This document shows, in pieces, positions 27,967-38,029 of a stretch of 64,000 bases of DNA (positions within the stretch are counted from its first letter, which is position 1; the number at the start of each line of letters is the position of its first letter). Source of the DNA: Ideonella margarita. GTDB taxonomy: Bacteria; Pseudomonadota; Gammaproteobacteria; Burkholderiales; Burkholderiaceae_C. Below the pieces are notes generated by a model. It was not told where the DNA came from, ran no database searches, and was given only the letters and a program-made list of their open reading frames with translations. Position numbers and translations under genes: made by a program. The stretch lies in NCBI RefSeq assembly GCF_038066635.1, contig NZ_JBBUTI010000009.1, positions 62,001 to 126,000 of the forward strand, read 5' to 3'.

Positions 27967-28928
27967 GGGGTGGTCGATGGGTGATCGGGGCTCGCTGCTG
28001 CGGTGGCCACAAAGCCGCGCGGCAAGCCGGCTTCGGGCGTCATGCCGTACAGCGGCTCACCCGGCAGGCCGGCGGCCAGTGCTTGGCGGGCTTCAAACAG
28101 GCGTGGCAGGTTCACGCCGGTGTGAATGCCCATGGCCTCGAACATGAACACGAGGTCTTCCGTCACCACATTGCCCGAAGCGCCCGGGGCATAAGGGCAG
28201 CCACCCAGCCCGCCTTGGGACGCGTCGAAGGTGCGCACGCCGCTGTCATACGCCGCCAGGCAATTGGCCAGGCCCAGCCCGCGCGTGTTGTGCATGTGCG
28301 CCGCGCCGCTGTGGTGTCCGATGGCGTTTCGCAATTGGGTGAACAGCCGCCGCACCTGCGCCGGGTTGGCCATGCCGGTGGTGTCTGACAACCCCACCTC
28401 ATCCACGCCTGCCGCCACCAGTTGCTCGGCCAGTTGCACCACGTCGTGCTCGCTCACCGCGCCTTGCAGCGTGCAGCCGAAGGCGGTGGAGATGCCCACT
28501 TCCAGGTGCACATGCGGCGCGTGCTCGGCGCGAAGCGCATGGATGCTGCGCATTTCCTCCAGCATCTGCGCACGCGTCTTGCGCACATTGGCCAGCGAGT
28601 GGGCTTCGCTGGCCGACACCGGCACGGTCAGCTTGTGAACGCCCGCTTGCACGGCGGCTTCAGCGCCGCGCCGGTTGGGCACCAGGGCCATCACCGTCAG
28701 TCCGGGCAGGGTGAGGGCGTGGCGCACCACCTCGGCCACATCGGCCATCTGCGGCAGCAGGTGGGCGGGCACGAAGGAGCCCACCTCGATTTCACGCAGG
28801 CCGGCGGCATGCAGCGCGGTGATCCAGGCCAGTTTGTGCGGCGTGGGCATGGTGGCGGCCACGCTTTGCAGCCCGTCGCGCGGGCCGACTTCGCTGATCA
28901 GGACGGTGCTGGGCGGCTGCAATGGCAT
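27963..28928 (-). CDS. Hydroxymethylglutaryl-CoA lyase family protein
   Basis: 321 aa DRE-TIM metallolyase. ISEVGPRDGLQSV (catalytic Arg/Asp), HAAGLREIEVGSFV, ISTAFGCTLQGAVSEHDV, VDEVGLSDTTGMANP, AAHMHNTRGLGLANC (metal-binding HxH) and the catalytic Cys in GGLGGCPYAPGASGN. It splits HMG-CoA to acetyl-CoA and acetoacetate or a related 3-hydroxyacyl-CoA. The ATG at 28928 sits at the start of conserved sequence. First of a two-gene unit with the CoA-transferase, pointing to use of an organic acid such as HMG, or to leucine-type breakdown, without the usual carboxylase genes nearby. Confidence 0.9.
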   Translation of the reverse strand: MPLQPPSTVLISEVGPRDGLQSVAATMPTPHKLAWITALHAAGLREIEVGSFVPAHLLPQMADVAEVVRHALTLPGLTVMALVPNRRGAEAAVQAGVHKLTVPVSASEAHSLANVRKTRAQMLEEMRSIHALRAEHAPHVHLEVGISTAFGCTLQGAVSEHDVVQLAEQLVAAGVDEVGLSDTTGMANPAQVRRLFTQLRNAIGHHSGAAHMHNTRGLGLANCLAAYDSGVRTFDASQGGLGGCPYAPGASGNVVTEDLVFMFEAMGIHTGVNLPRLFEARQALAAGLPGEPLYGMTPEAGLPRGFVATAAASPDHPSTTP

Positions 28929-28950
28929 GGGGTAGGGTGGATGAAATGTT

Positions 28951-28977
28951 GTTCTGTAAGAAGGAACAGTGTTCTGT
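28951..28977. promoter_or_regulatory. Cluster of GTTC/GAAC half-sites before the lyase operon
   Basis: GTTCTGT occurs at 28951-28957 and again at 28971-28977, and GAACA-G-TGTTC (28964-28974) is a perfect 5+5 palindrome. It lies 23-49 bp upstream of the lyase start, a reasonable place for an operator; the binding protein is unknown. Confidence 0.4.
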
Positions 28978-29058
28978 CCTGAAATTTTGCCGGGCCAGGC
29001 CAGGGGTGTCAATCTGGCGCCCAGTCGATTGGCGGTGGGTTCGCTCATCGCCTGTCTG

Positions 29059-29072
29059 GTTCTCTGGTGAAC
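29059..29072. promoter_or_regulatory. Putative antitoxin operator 1 (GTTC-N6-GAAC)
   Basis: GTTC-TCTGGT-GAAC, a 4+4 inverted repeat with a 6-base spacer, upstream of the Xre/RES module. A second site of the same form lies 29 bp downstream. Confidence 0.6.
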
Positions 29073-29087
29073 TATTAATGGATTAAA

Positions 29088-29101
29088 GTTCGCTGAAGAA
29101 C
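29088..29101. promoter_or_regulatory. Putative antitoxin operator 2 (GTTC-N6-GAAC)
   Basis: GTTC-GCTGAA-GAAC (extended arms AGTTC/GAACT). It ends 13 bases before the antitoxin ATG, which lacks a Shine-Dalgarno sequence. The AT-rich stretch between the two sites (29073-29087) is where a -10 element would fit. Confidence 0.6.
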
Positions 29102-29114
29102 TACACTGCCCATC

Positions 29115-29546
29115 ATGCCAGCCGCCCTTGCCAGCCACAGCCTGCCCGTTGAAGCCCCCTTGCCACCCGTGCACACGCCGGAAGTGGGCCGGCAGGTGCT
29201 GGCGGTGTTCTTTCGCCTGACGAATGAATGGCACCTGGGGGCTGCGGACGAGCAGGTGCTGCTGGGCGTGGGCAAAACCACGCTGTTCGCCTGGAAGGCG
29301 GGCAAGGTGCGCGCCGGCCTGGAGCCCGCCGTGCTGGAGCGCCTGAGTTATCTGCTGCGCATCTACGCCGCCCTGCAGATCTTGTTGCCCGAGCCTGAGC
29401 GGGCCGCAGCCTGGCTGCGCAAGCCCAATGCCGCACCGCTGTTTGGTGGTGGCACGGCGCTGCAGCGCCTTTTGGCCGGGCAGGTGGGTGATCTGCATGC
29501 GGTAGCCAACTACCTCGACGCACAACGCGGCGGTGACTTCGCATGA
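29115..29546 (+). CDS. MbcA/ParS/Xre-type antitoxin
   Basis: 143 aa. The middle (EQVLLGVGKTTLFAWKAGKV, residues about 46-65) is a Xre-like helix-turn-helix. The C-terminus has the DUF2384 signature LRKPNAAPLFGGGTALQRLL followed by DLHAVANYLDAQRGG. Antitoxins of this type neutralise RES toxins and repress their own operon. The toxin gene overlaps its stop by four bases. No ribosome-binding site is visible before the ATG, so a leaderless or short-leader transcript is possible. Confidence 0.88.
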   Translation: MPAALASHSLPVEAPLPPVHTPEVGRQVLAVFFRLTNEWHLGAADEQVLLGVGKTTLFAWKAGKVRAGLEPAVLERLSYLLRIYAALQILLPEPERAAAWLRKPNAAPLFGGGTALQRLLAGQVGDLHAVANYLDAQRGGDFA

Positions 29547-30289
29547 GCGTCACCCGCCTGACGGCAGCCGCGGTGCCGGCGGCCCACCAGCTGACCGAGC
29601 GCCGCCTGCCGCGCATCAAGCCGCTGGGGTGGGGCCCGGGCTATCGCCTGGTGCCGAGCCGCTTTCCACCCACCAGTCTGTTTGACCGCGTGGCCCGGCC
29701 CGATGAGCTGGAGGCGGTTGCAGCCGTTCAGGCCCTGACGCACCCGCGCCTGCGCAACGAGATCGGCGAGATCCAGCTGGTGCCGCCCGATGAACGGGTG
29801 AGCGGGCCTGGCAGCACGCCGGTGATGGCCGCGTTCTGCCACCTCAACCCCGAGGGCAGCCGGTTTTCAGACGGCAGCTGGGGCGTGTACTACGCGGCAG
29901 ACAGCATGGCGGCGGCGGTGGCCGAAGTCAGTCACCACCGCGCGAAGTTTCTGGCGGCCACGAACGAGCCCGCCATCGAGCTCGACTTCCGTTGTTATGT
30001 GAGCCAGGTGCTGCAGCCACTGCACGACGTGCGCCCGGCCAGCTGGCAATTCCTGCACCAGCCCGACGATTACGGCCCCTCGCAAGCCTGGGCGCGGCGC
30101 CTGCGCGCTGCGGGCAGCTGGGGCCTGGCTTACCGCAGCGTGCGGCACCCCGGAGGGCAGTGCGTGGCGGTGTTCCGCCCCAAGGCCCTGGCGTTGCCGG
30201 TGGTGCAGGGCGCCCATGTGGCGCTGCAGTGGGACGGCCAGCGCATGGCGCACTGGTACACCAAGAGTGAGCTGCAACCGGTGGGCTGA
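29543..30289 (+). CDS. RES-domain toxin
   Basis: 248 aa. RES domain in the C-terminal two thirds: EGSRFSDGSWGVYYAADSM supplies Arg107 and Tyr116, AAVAEVSHH supplies Glu128, and YRSVRHPGGQCVAVFRP gives the conserved Ser region. Known RES toxins (MbcT, ParT, Xre-RES pairs) degrade or transfer NAD+ or ADP-ribose and stop growth. An N-terminal extension of about 90 residues (RLPRIKPLGWGPGYRLVPSR) is typical of the longer proteobacterial type. It starts within the antitoxin stop (ATGA), a normal order for this family. Confidence 0.87.
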   Translation: MSVTRLTAAAVPAAHQLTERRLPRIKPLGWGPGYRLVPSRFPPTSLFDRVARPDELEAVAAVQALTHPRLRNEIGEIQLVPPDERVSGPGSTPVMAAFCHLNPEGSRFSDGSWGVYYAADSMAAAVAEVSHHRAKFLAATNEPAIELDFRCYVSQVLQPLHDVRPASWQFLHQPDDYGPSQAWARRLRAAGSWGLAYRSVRHPGGQCVAVFRPKALALPVVQGAHVALQWDGQRMAHWYTKSELQPVG

Positions 30290-30298
30290 CGCCCGTGC

Positions 30299-31888
30299 TC
30301 AGCGGCAGGTCACCGCGCCCGTGCCGTTCAGCTTGAACACGCTCATCGACTGCATCAACGCTTCGGTCTGGTAGCGCAGGCTGTCGGCCGCAGAGGCCGT
30401 TTCTTCCACCATCGCCGCGTTCTGCTGGGTCACCTGGTCGAGCTGCTGCACCGCATCCCCCACCTGGGAGATGCCCTGTGACTGCTCCGATGATGCGGTG
30501 GTGAGTTCGCTGATCATCTGGCTCACGCGCTGAGCCTGAGCCACGATTTCCAGCATTGATGCGCCGGCGTCGTCGACCTGCTTGCTGCCGACCTCAACCC
30601 GCTCGACGCTGGCGCTGATCAGACTCTTGATCTCCTTGGCAGCGTCGGCACTGCGCTGGGCCAGGATGCGCACCTCGCCCGCCACCACCGCGAAGCCGCG
30701 ACCTTGCTCACCCGCCCGCGCGGCTTCCACCGCGGCGTTCAGCGCAAGGATGTTCGTCTGGAAAGCGATGCCGTCGATCACGCCGATGATGTCGACGATC
30801 CTCTTCGACGAGCCCGAGATGCTCTGCATCGTCTCGACCACCTGGCCGACGCGGTCGCCGCCGATGCGGGCGGCCTCGGCGGCCTGCGAGGCCAGCTGGT
30901 TGGCCTCCAGCGCCACGTCGGCACTGGTCTTCACGGTGCTGGACAGCTCCTCCATCGACGCCGCCGTCTGCTCCAGATTGCTGGCTTGTTCCTCGGTCCG
31001 CTGGCTCAGGCTGGCGTTGGCCATGGCGATCTGGCTGGTGCCCGTGGCAATGCTCTCGCTGCTGTTGCGCACCTCGCCCACGATGCGCGCCAGGCTCTGC
31101 TGCATGTCGCCGAGCGAGGCCAGCACGCTGCCTCTGGCGGCCGTTGCGGCATCGGCCACCGGCGACAGGTCGCCGTCCGCCACGCGCTTGGCCACCTGGC
31201 CCAGCCGGGCCGGTTCGGCGCCCAGTGCGCGGGTCAGGCTGCGGGTGATGAGCACTCCTGCCAGCACTGCTGCTGCCAGCGCAGCCACGCAGCACAAGAC
31301 CAGCGTGCGGCGGTGGGCTGCAAACGTTTCATCGGCGGTGGCCATGAGCGCCTCGGATCGCTGGCTGGTGTAGTCGCGGTAGTCTTGCGCTGCACCGATC
31401 AGCGCCGCCAGCAGGGGCCGGCACTCGGCGTTCATCTTGCTGATGGTCTCGTCGCGCTGGCCCTGTGCCGCCAGATCGACGATCTTCAGGGCCACCGGTG
31501 CGTAGCGTGACTCGATGTCGGCCAGCTTGGCGATCAAGCTGCGGGCCTTCTCGGACACGTCGGGTTGCGTGGCCATCTTCGTCAACGCGGCGATGTTCGC
31601 CTGAACGTCGGCATGTGCCTTGGTGACCTCGGCCTTGATGGTCTCGCGGTCTTGCGGGGTGGCGGCATTGACCAGGTCGCGTGCGGCGATGGCACGGCGC
31701 TCCACGGCGGTACGCACCTCGTAAGACATCAACAGCCGGGCGTTGATGCCCTGCACGTAGTGGTCGAAATCTTCGTTGGAGTCATCCAGGGCACTGAGCG
31801 CCACGCCGGCGACCAGCGCGATCAGGAAGACCAGCACGCCAAAGGCGGCGGTCAGCTTGGCTCGGACGGTCAGATTGTCAAAACGCAT
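30299..31888 (-). CDS. Methyl-accepting chemotaxis protein
   Basis: 529 aa from the ATG at 31888 (GGAG upstream; the reading frame continues upstream without coding character). First membrane helix at about 11-33 (LTAAFGVLVFLIALVAGVAL), a four-helix periplasmic sensor region to about 185, second helix (TLVLCCVAALAAAVLAGVLI), HAMP, then the signalling domain with the MCP hairpin tip (DGIAFQTNILALNAAVEAAR) and the flanking EQGRGFAVVAGEVR. The methylation helices include EEQASNLEQTAASMEE. No NWETF-type CheR-docking tail is present. It signals to CheA/CheW; ligand unknown. Its 3' end is 9 bp from the RES toxin gene. Confidence 0.93.
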   Translation of the reverse strand: MRFDNLTVRAKLTAAFGVLVFLIALVAGVALSALDDSNEDFDHYVQGINARLLMSYEVRTAVERRAIAARDLVNAATPQDRETIKAEVTKAHADVQANIAALTKMATQPDVSEKARSLIAKLADIESRYAPVALKIVDLAAQGQRDETISKMNAECRPLLAALIGAAQDYRDYTSQRSEALMATADETFAAHRRTLVLCCVAALAAAVLAGVLITRSLTRALGAEPARLGQVAKRVADGDLSPVADAATAARGSVLASLGDMQQSLARIVGEVRNSSESIATGTSQIAMANASLSQRTEEQASNLEQTAASMEELSSTVKTSADVALEANQLASQAAEAARIGGDRVGQVVETMQSISGSSKRIVDIIGVIDGIAFQTNILALNAAVEAARAGEQGRGFAVVAGEVRILAQRSADAAKEIKSLISASVERVEVGSKQVDDAGASMLEIVAQAQRVSQMISELTTASSEQSQGISQVGDAVQQLDQVTQQNAAMVEETASAADSLRYQTEALMQSMSVFKLNGTGAVTCR

Positions 31889-32108
31889 TCGTGCTCCGCA
31901 AGTATGGAGCCTGGCCCGCAAAGACGCAGACCGCTCGTGTCGATCCGTTTCGTCGTCGAAGGGCGTGAATTGAGTTCCAAGGTCGACGAGCGCGTGCCAA
32001 GTTGCCAACAACTCACGGGAATGCCGTGACGGCCGAGCCCGTGGCGGGGCGCGGTCGAGGCTTTTCAGCGCACATTGACAGTTTTCGGTGCCCCAATCAA
32101 AATAACAA

Positions 32109-32124
32109 CCTACCGATTGGTAGG
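32109..32124. promoter_or_regulatory. TetR-type palindrome 1
   Basis: CCTACC-GATT-GGTAGG, a perfect 6+6 inverted repeat in the 393-bp gap between the chemoreceptor and the amine oxidase operon. It resembles TetR-family operators and could serve the TetR protein encoded at 34162. Confidence 0.55.
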
Positions 32125-32203
32125 CGTCTGAGAAACCGAAATCGCGATTGCGATGCGTGGTTTCCCCGGACGATTTTTCTGTTTTTTTTGACAAAAGCAC
32201 CAA

Positions 32204-32215
32204 CCAACTAGTCGG
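32204..32215. promoter_or_regulatory. TetR-type palindrome 2
   Basis: CCAACTAGTCGG is palindromic around CTAG with one mismatched pair; flanking CAA and TTG extend the symmetry. It lies 67 bp upstream of the amine oxidase start, just downstream of a TTGACA hexamer (32188-32193), so a bound repressor would block that promoter region. The rest of the gap (31889-32281) holds T-rich stretches and a small hairpin at 32141-32154 but no gene I can support. Confidence 0.55.
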
Positions 32216-32281
32216 CTTGTATTTGGCTCAGCCGTTTGATGAGCGGCCCCTGCCGGCGAGTGTCTGGGAGAAAAAATCCTC

Positions 32282-33409
32282 ATGTCCCATCCCGTGGTGG
32301 TGGTTGGTGCAGGCCTGAGTGGCTTGCAGGCCAGCTGCTTGTTGCAGCAGGCCGGGCTGCGCGTGCTGCTCGTGGAGGCGGATGGCCGCGCCGGTGGCCG
32401 TGTGATGAGCGCGGGTGGCGGCGCAGGCGCGCACCGTGTCGATATGGGGCCGTCCTGGTTCTGGCCCGATATGAACCCGCGTGTCGAACGCCTCGTTCAG
32501 CAACTGCAGCTCGATCACTTCCCTCAGTTCACCGAAGGCGCGAGCCTGGTCGAAGCGCCCGATGGTCAGCTTTACAAGCGCATGGCCGGCTGGTCACAGG
32601 GCTCCCAGCGCATCCGGGGCGGTACCCAGGCGTTGGTGGAGGCGCTGCTGGCGCGCTTGACGGACCAGGTGCAGCTGAAGCTGGGGACACGGCTGCTGTC
32701 GATGGCCCTGCAGGCCGACGGGGTGGCGTTGACCCTCCAGGGCGTTGCGGGCACCTGGACGCAGCTGGCTGCGCAAGTCATCGTCACGCTGCCGCCGCGC
32801 CTGTTTGCACAAGACCTTGCATGCTCGCCGGCCTGGCCGGGCGAGTTGATGCAAGCCATGCACGCCACACCCACCTGGATGGCCGGCCATGCCAAGTTCG
32901 CTGCGGTGTATGCGCAGCCGTTCTGGCGCGAGGCGGGCCTCTCCGGCATGGCCATGAGCCAGCGCGGGCCGATGTCCGAGATCCATGATGCGTCCGACGA
33001 GCACGGCGCCACGGCGGCGTTGTTCGGCTTTGTTGGTGCCGCACCCGGCTACCGCGCCGGTGTGGGCCGCGAAGCGCTGATGCAGCAGTCGCTGGCGCAA
33101 CTGGTGCGCTTGTTTGGCCCTCAAGCGGCCACACCGCTGTGGTGTGACCTGAAAGACTGGGCCCAGGCGCCGTTGACGGCAACGCCTGCCGACCATCGCC
33201 CCTTGAGCCACCACCCGGCGTATCAGCAGGCCGTGGTGCCAGAACCATGGAGGCAGCGCGTGTGGCTGGCCGGCACCGAGCGCTCGGCGCAGTTCGGTGG
33301 TTACCTCGAAGGTGCGCTCGACTCCGCAGAGCGGGCCGTGGAAGGCCTGCTGGCGCGGCGCCGCGTGGATGCGCTTGGCGAGCATGGCTTGCCGAACATG
33401 ACGGAGTGA
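32282..33409 (+). CDS. FAD-dependent amine oxidase family protein
   Basis: 375 aa. FAD-binding Rossmann motif VVVVGAGLSGLQAS (residues 5-18) with the acidic end of strand 2 in LLVEADGRAGGRV, then HRVDMGPSWFWPDMNPRVER, which matches the flavin monoamine oxidase N-terminal pattern. The C-terminus VWLAGTERSAQFGGYLEGAL closes the FAD site. These enzymes oxidise amines to imines with O2. No signal peptide; probably cytoplasmic. First gene of a three-gene operon with spacings of 2 and 3 bp. Confidence 0.87.
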   Translation: MSHPVVVVGAGLSGLQASCLLQQAGLRVLLVEADGRAGGRVMSAGGGAGAHRVDMGPSWFWPDMNPRVERLVQQLQLDHFPQFTEGASLVEAPDGQLYKRMAGWSQGSQRIRGGTQALVEALLARLTDQVQLKLGTRLLSMALQADGVALTLQGVAGTWTQLAAQVIVTLPPRLFAQDLACSPAWPGELMQAMHATPTWMAGHAKFAAVYAQPFWREAGLSGMAMSQRGPMSEIHDASDEHGATAALFGFVGAAPGYRAGVGREALMQQSLAQLVRLFGPQAATPLWCDLKDWAQAPLTATPADHRPLSHHPAYQQAVVPEPWRQRVWLAGTERSAQFGGYLEGALDSAERAVEGLLARRRVDALGEHGLPNMTE

Positions 33410-33411
33410 AC

Positions 33412-34158
33412 ATGATGACGCTGCATGCAGACATGAAGCAACGTGCCGTGGTGCACGCGGCCAGCCAGCCCTGGGTGGATTCGCCGATGCCCGGGGTGGC
33501 GCGCCGCGCGCTGCACCGGGTGGGCGACGAGGTGGCCCAGGCCACCTCGCTGGTGCGCTATGCGCCCGGCAGCCATTTCAGTGCGCACACCCATGCTGGC
33601 GGTGAAGAGTTCCTAGTCCTCAGCGGCACGTTTCAGGACGAGCATGGCGACTACCCGGCCGGCACTTACGTGCGCAACCCGATCGGGTCGCGACACATCC
33701 CGCGTTCGGACGAGGGCTGTGTCATCTTCGTGAAGCTCTGGCAATTCACCGAGGCCGATCATGTGCCGGTGGTGCTCAACGCTGAATCGGCGGCTCGGGC
33801 CACGAGCCCGGCGCGACCCGGTGTGACCACGTCGCTGCTGTACCAGAGTGCCACCGAGGAGGTGCGCTTGGAGCGCTGGGAGGCTGGCGGCACCCAGGTT
33901 GACATCGATCTGCCCGGCGGCGGCGAGTTCCTCGTGCTGCAAGGTGCGTTCGAGGAAGGCGGAGACACCTTCGCGCCCATGTCGTGGTTGCGTCTGCCGA
34001 GTGGCTCGCGCTTGCAGGCGCGCACTGCTGACCAGCCGGTGTTGGTGTGGATGAAGCTCGGCCATGTGCCACTGCTCGATGTTGGGGGCGCGCTGCATTG
34101 GGGCCCGTCTGCCCGCGACCAGTTTGACTTGCCCTTGACCTCTCCATCACCACGCTGA
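33412..34158 (+). CDS. ChrR-like tandem cupin protein
   Basis: 248 aa with two cupin-like repeats: SLVRYAPGSHFSAHTHAGGE followed by FLVLSGTFQDEHGDYPAGTY, and a weaker second copy (GEFLVLQGAFEEGGDTFAPM). The first repeat keeps the His-x-His, Glu and His metal ligands, as in the C-terminal zinc cupin of ChrR anti-sigma factors. No ECF sigma gene and no N-terminal anti-sigma domain are present, so a sensor or enzymatic role is more likely. It starts 2 bp after the amine oxidase stop, with a GGAG site in that gene's end. Confidence 0.8.
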   Translation: MMTLHADMKQRAVVHAASQPWVDSPMPGVARRALHRVGDEVAQATSLVRYAPGSHFSAHTHAGGEEFLVLSGTFQDEHGDYPAGTYVRNPIGSRHIPRSDEGCVIFVKLWQFTEADHVPVVLNAESAARATSPARPGVTTSLLYQSATEEVRLERWEAGGTQVDIDLPGGGEFLVLQGAFEEGGDTFAPMSWLRLPSGSRLQARTADQPVLVWMKLGHVPLLDVGGALHWGPSARDQFDLPLTSPSPR

Positions 34159-34161
34159 CCC

Positions 34162-34746
34162 ATGAAAAGCTTCGCTGGCCTCACCCCTTCCGCCGAGCGC
34201 ATCGTGGACGCCACCGAGGGCCTGATCCAGACGCTGGGCTACAACGGCTTCTCCTACGAAGACGTGGCCAAGATCGTCGGTATCCGCAAGCCCAGCATCC
34301 ACCACCACTTTCCATCGAAGATGGAGCTGGGCGCGGTGGTGGCGCAGCGTTACACACATCGCTTCCGGCAATCACTGCTGCACATCGAAGGCACCCTCAG
34401 CAAGGCCCCGGCGCGCTTGCTGGCGTATGCGGGCCTGTTCGAATCCACCTACGAGACGGACCGGCGCTTGTGCATCTGCGGCATGCTTGGCGCTGAAGCT
34501 GATGCCTTGCCCGACGAGATCAACCAGGAGGTCAAGCGCTTCTTCAGCATCAATCTCGATTGGCTGACGATGGTGTTTGCCGCAGGGCTGGACGCAGGCA
34601 CCTTGCGGTCAACGGCCGCGGCGGCTGAGTTGGCCGAGGCGTATCTGTGCATGCTCGAAGGGGCCTTGATGGTGAGCCGTGGCCTGCCGCAAGCCCACGG
34701 CCCGAAGCGATCTGCCTCGGTGTTCCTCGCGTCCGTCTTGGTTTGA
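34162..34746 (+). CDS. TetR-family repressor
   Basis: 194 aa. The helix-turn-helix is at about residues 28-55 (YEDVAKIVGIRKPSIHHHFP). The ligand domain contains RLCICGMLGAEADALPDEI, with two cysteines spaced two apart (Cys-x-Cys), an arrangement that can sense electrophiles or oxidants. It closes the amine oxidase operon and probably represses it from the palindromes at 32109 and 32204. The inducer may be the amine, the aldehyde product or peroxide; this is inference. Confidence 0.88.
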   Translation: MKSFAGLTPSAERIVDATEGLIQTLGYNGFSYEDVAKIVGIRKPSIHHHFPSKMELGAVVAQRYTHRFRQSLLHIEGTLSKAPARLLAYAGLFESTYETDRRLCICGMLGAEADALPDEINQEVKRFFSINLDWLTMVFAAGLDAGTLRSTAAAAELAEAYLCMLEGALMVSRGLPQAHGPKRSASVFLASVLV

Positions 34747-34751
34747 GCGTC

Positions 34752-34770
34752 GCCGGGCTGGGTGCCCGGC
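34752..34770. terminator. GC-rich hairpin between convergent genes
   Basis: GCCGGGC-TGGGT-GCCCGGC is a perfect 7-bp stem with a 5-base loop between the TetR stop (34746) and the sensor kinase stop (34789), which converge here. There is no U tract on either strand, so it would be an imperfect bidirectional terminator. Confidence 0.5.
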
Positions 34771-34788
34771 TCGTCGGGTCGGGGGGCC

Positions 34789-36954
<2,166 letters not shown>

Positions 36955-37013
36955 TCGGGCAGTTCGTGCGGCGAACGTCTGGAGGAGGTGGCGGCGTGTG
37001 CCCGGCTCGGTCG

Positions 37014-37826
37014 TCAGCGGACGACGATTTCGGTCAGGCCGTTGTTGCGGGCGGCGGTGGCCAGGCGGCCGTCCTTGCGGATGCGGGCCACGAAGTCGTC
37101 GGCCTTCTGCAGCCAGGCCTCGTCACCCGGCTTCACGGCGTAGGCGTAGGGCAGGGTGTAAAACGTCTTGGTGGGGCTGATGAGACGCGCCCAGTCGGCG
37201 TTGTCCAGCAGGCGGCGGCTGTAAGGGAAGTCGGTCATGAACACATCCACCCGACCGGCTTCCAGCTCCTGCTCGCGGGTTTGCGGCGGCTTCACCACCA
37301 CCAGCTTGGCCTGCTTCAGCGCGCCGGCCATCACCGGCTCCATGAAGGTGCCGGCCTGCACGGCCACCTGCACACCGGGCTTGTCGATGTCGTCCCAGGT
37401 TTTCAGGGTGCGGTTGCTGCGAGTAGTGATGCCGTAGATGTCGCTTTGCAGGTAAGGCTTGGTGAAGCGCAGCTTCTCGGCCCGGGCCGGCAGCACGCCC
37501 ACGGCATGCATGGCGATGTCGCAGCGGTCGGTGACCAGGTCTTCGATCAGCTTGGGGAAGCTGGAATCGATGTACTGCACCTTCACGCCGAGGTCCTTGG
37601 CGAATTCGGCGGACAGCTCGATGTCGATGCCGCCCAGCTGGTTGGTGCGCGGATTGCGGAAGGTGATGCCGTAGTAATCAGGCCAGATGCACACCCGCAC
37701 CGTGCCGCTGCTGGTCACTTTGTCGAGCACCGGGCCGGCGTGTGCCGGGGCGGTGGCGGTGAGCAGCGCACCGGCGAGGGTGGCGCCGGCCAGCAGGGAA
37801 GCGGGTGCAAGGCGGAACATCGACAT
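37014..37826 (-). CDS. Periplasmic solute-binding protein (family 3)
   Basis: 270 aa. Signal peptide to about residue 30 (ending TAPAHAG), then the type II binding fold: GTVRVCIWPDYYGITFRNP, GGIDIELSAEFAKDLGVKVQ, CDIAMHAVGVLPARAEKLRF, a family-3 amino-acid-binding pattern, and VDVFMTDFPYSRRLL. No permease or ATPase gene lies beside it; instead a sensor kinase gene follows. It may bind an amino acid or organic cation for transport by a distant system, or act as a co-sensor. ATG at 37820 is an alternative start. Confidence 0.87.
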   Translation of the reverse strand: MSMFRLAPASLLAGATLAGALLTATAPAHAGPVLDKVTSSGTVRVCIWPDYYGITFRNPRTNQLGGIDIELSAEFAKDLGVKVQYIDSSFPKLIEDLVTDRCDIAMHAVGVLPARAEKLRFTKPYLQSDIYGITTRSNRTLKTWDDIDKPGVQVAVQAGTFMEPVMAGALKQAKLVVVKPPQTREQELEAGRVDVFMTDFPYSRRLLDNADWARLISPTKTFYTLPYAYAVKPGDEAWLQKADDFVARIRKDGRLATAARNNGLTEIVVR

Positions 37827-38029
37827 GGCAAACCTTCGTTTTGAAGTAGGGACGCAGCCAGCCTGTGGTGCGGCTAGGTTACCGCAGCCGGAAACCGGTA
37901 CTGCTCGGGGTTTATCGGCGTTTTATGGCGTTGATTGAGTGGCGCCATGCAGGCTCATCCCCTGAGCCCCGCTGCGGGCAGAGTGCGGGTTCGCTGTCAT
38001 CATCGTGGTCTTGGCCCCTGGAGCTCGCT

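Noticed and set aside
32188..32216. A full sigma-70 promoter for the amine oxidase operon
   Set aside because: TTGACA is perfect but no acceptable -10 occurs at 16-18 bases; only the -35-like hexamer was noted.
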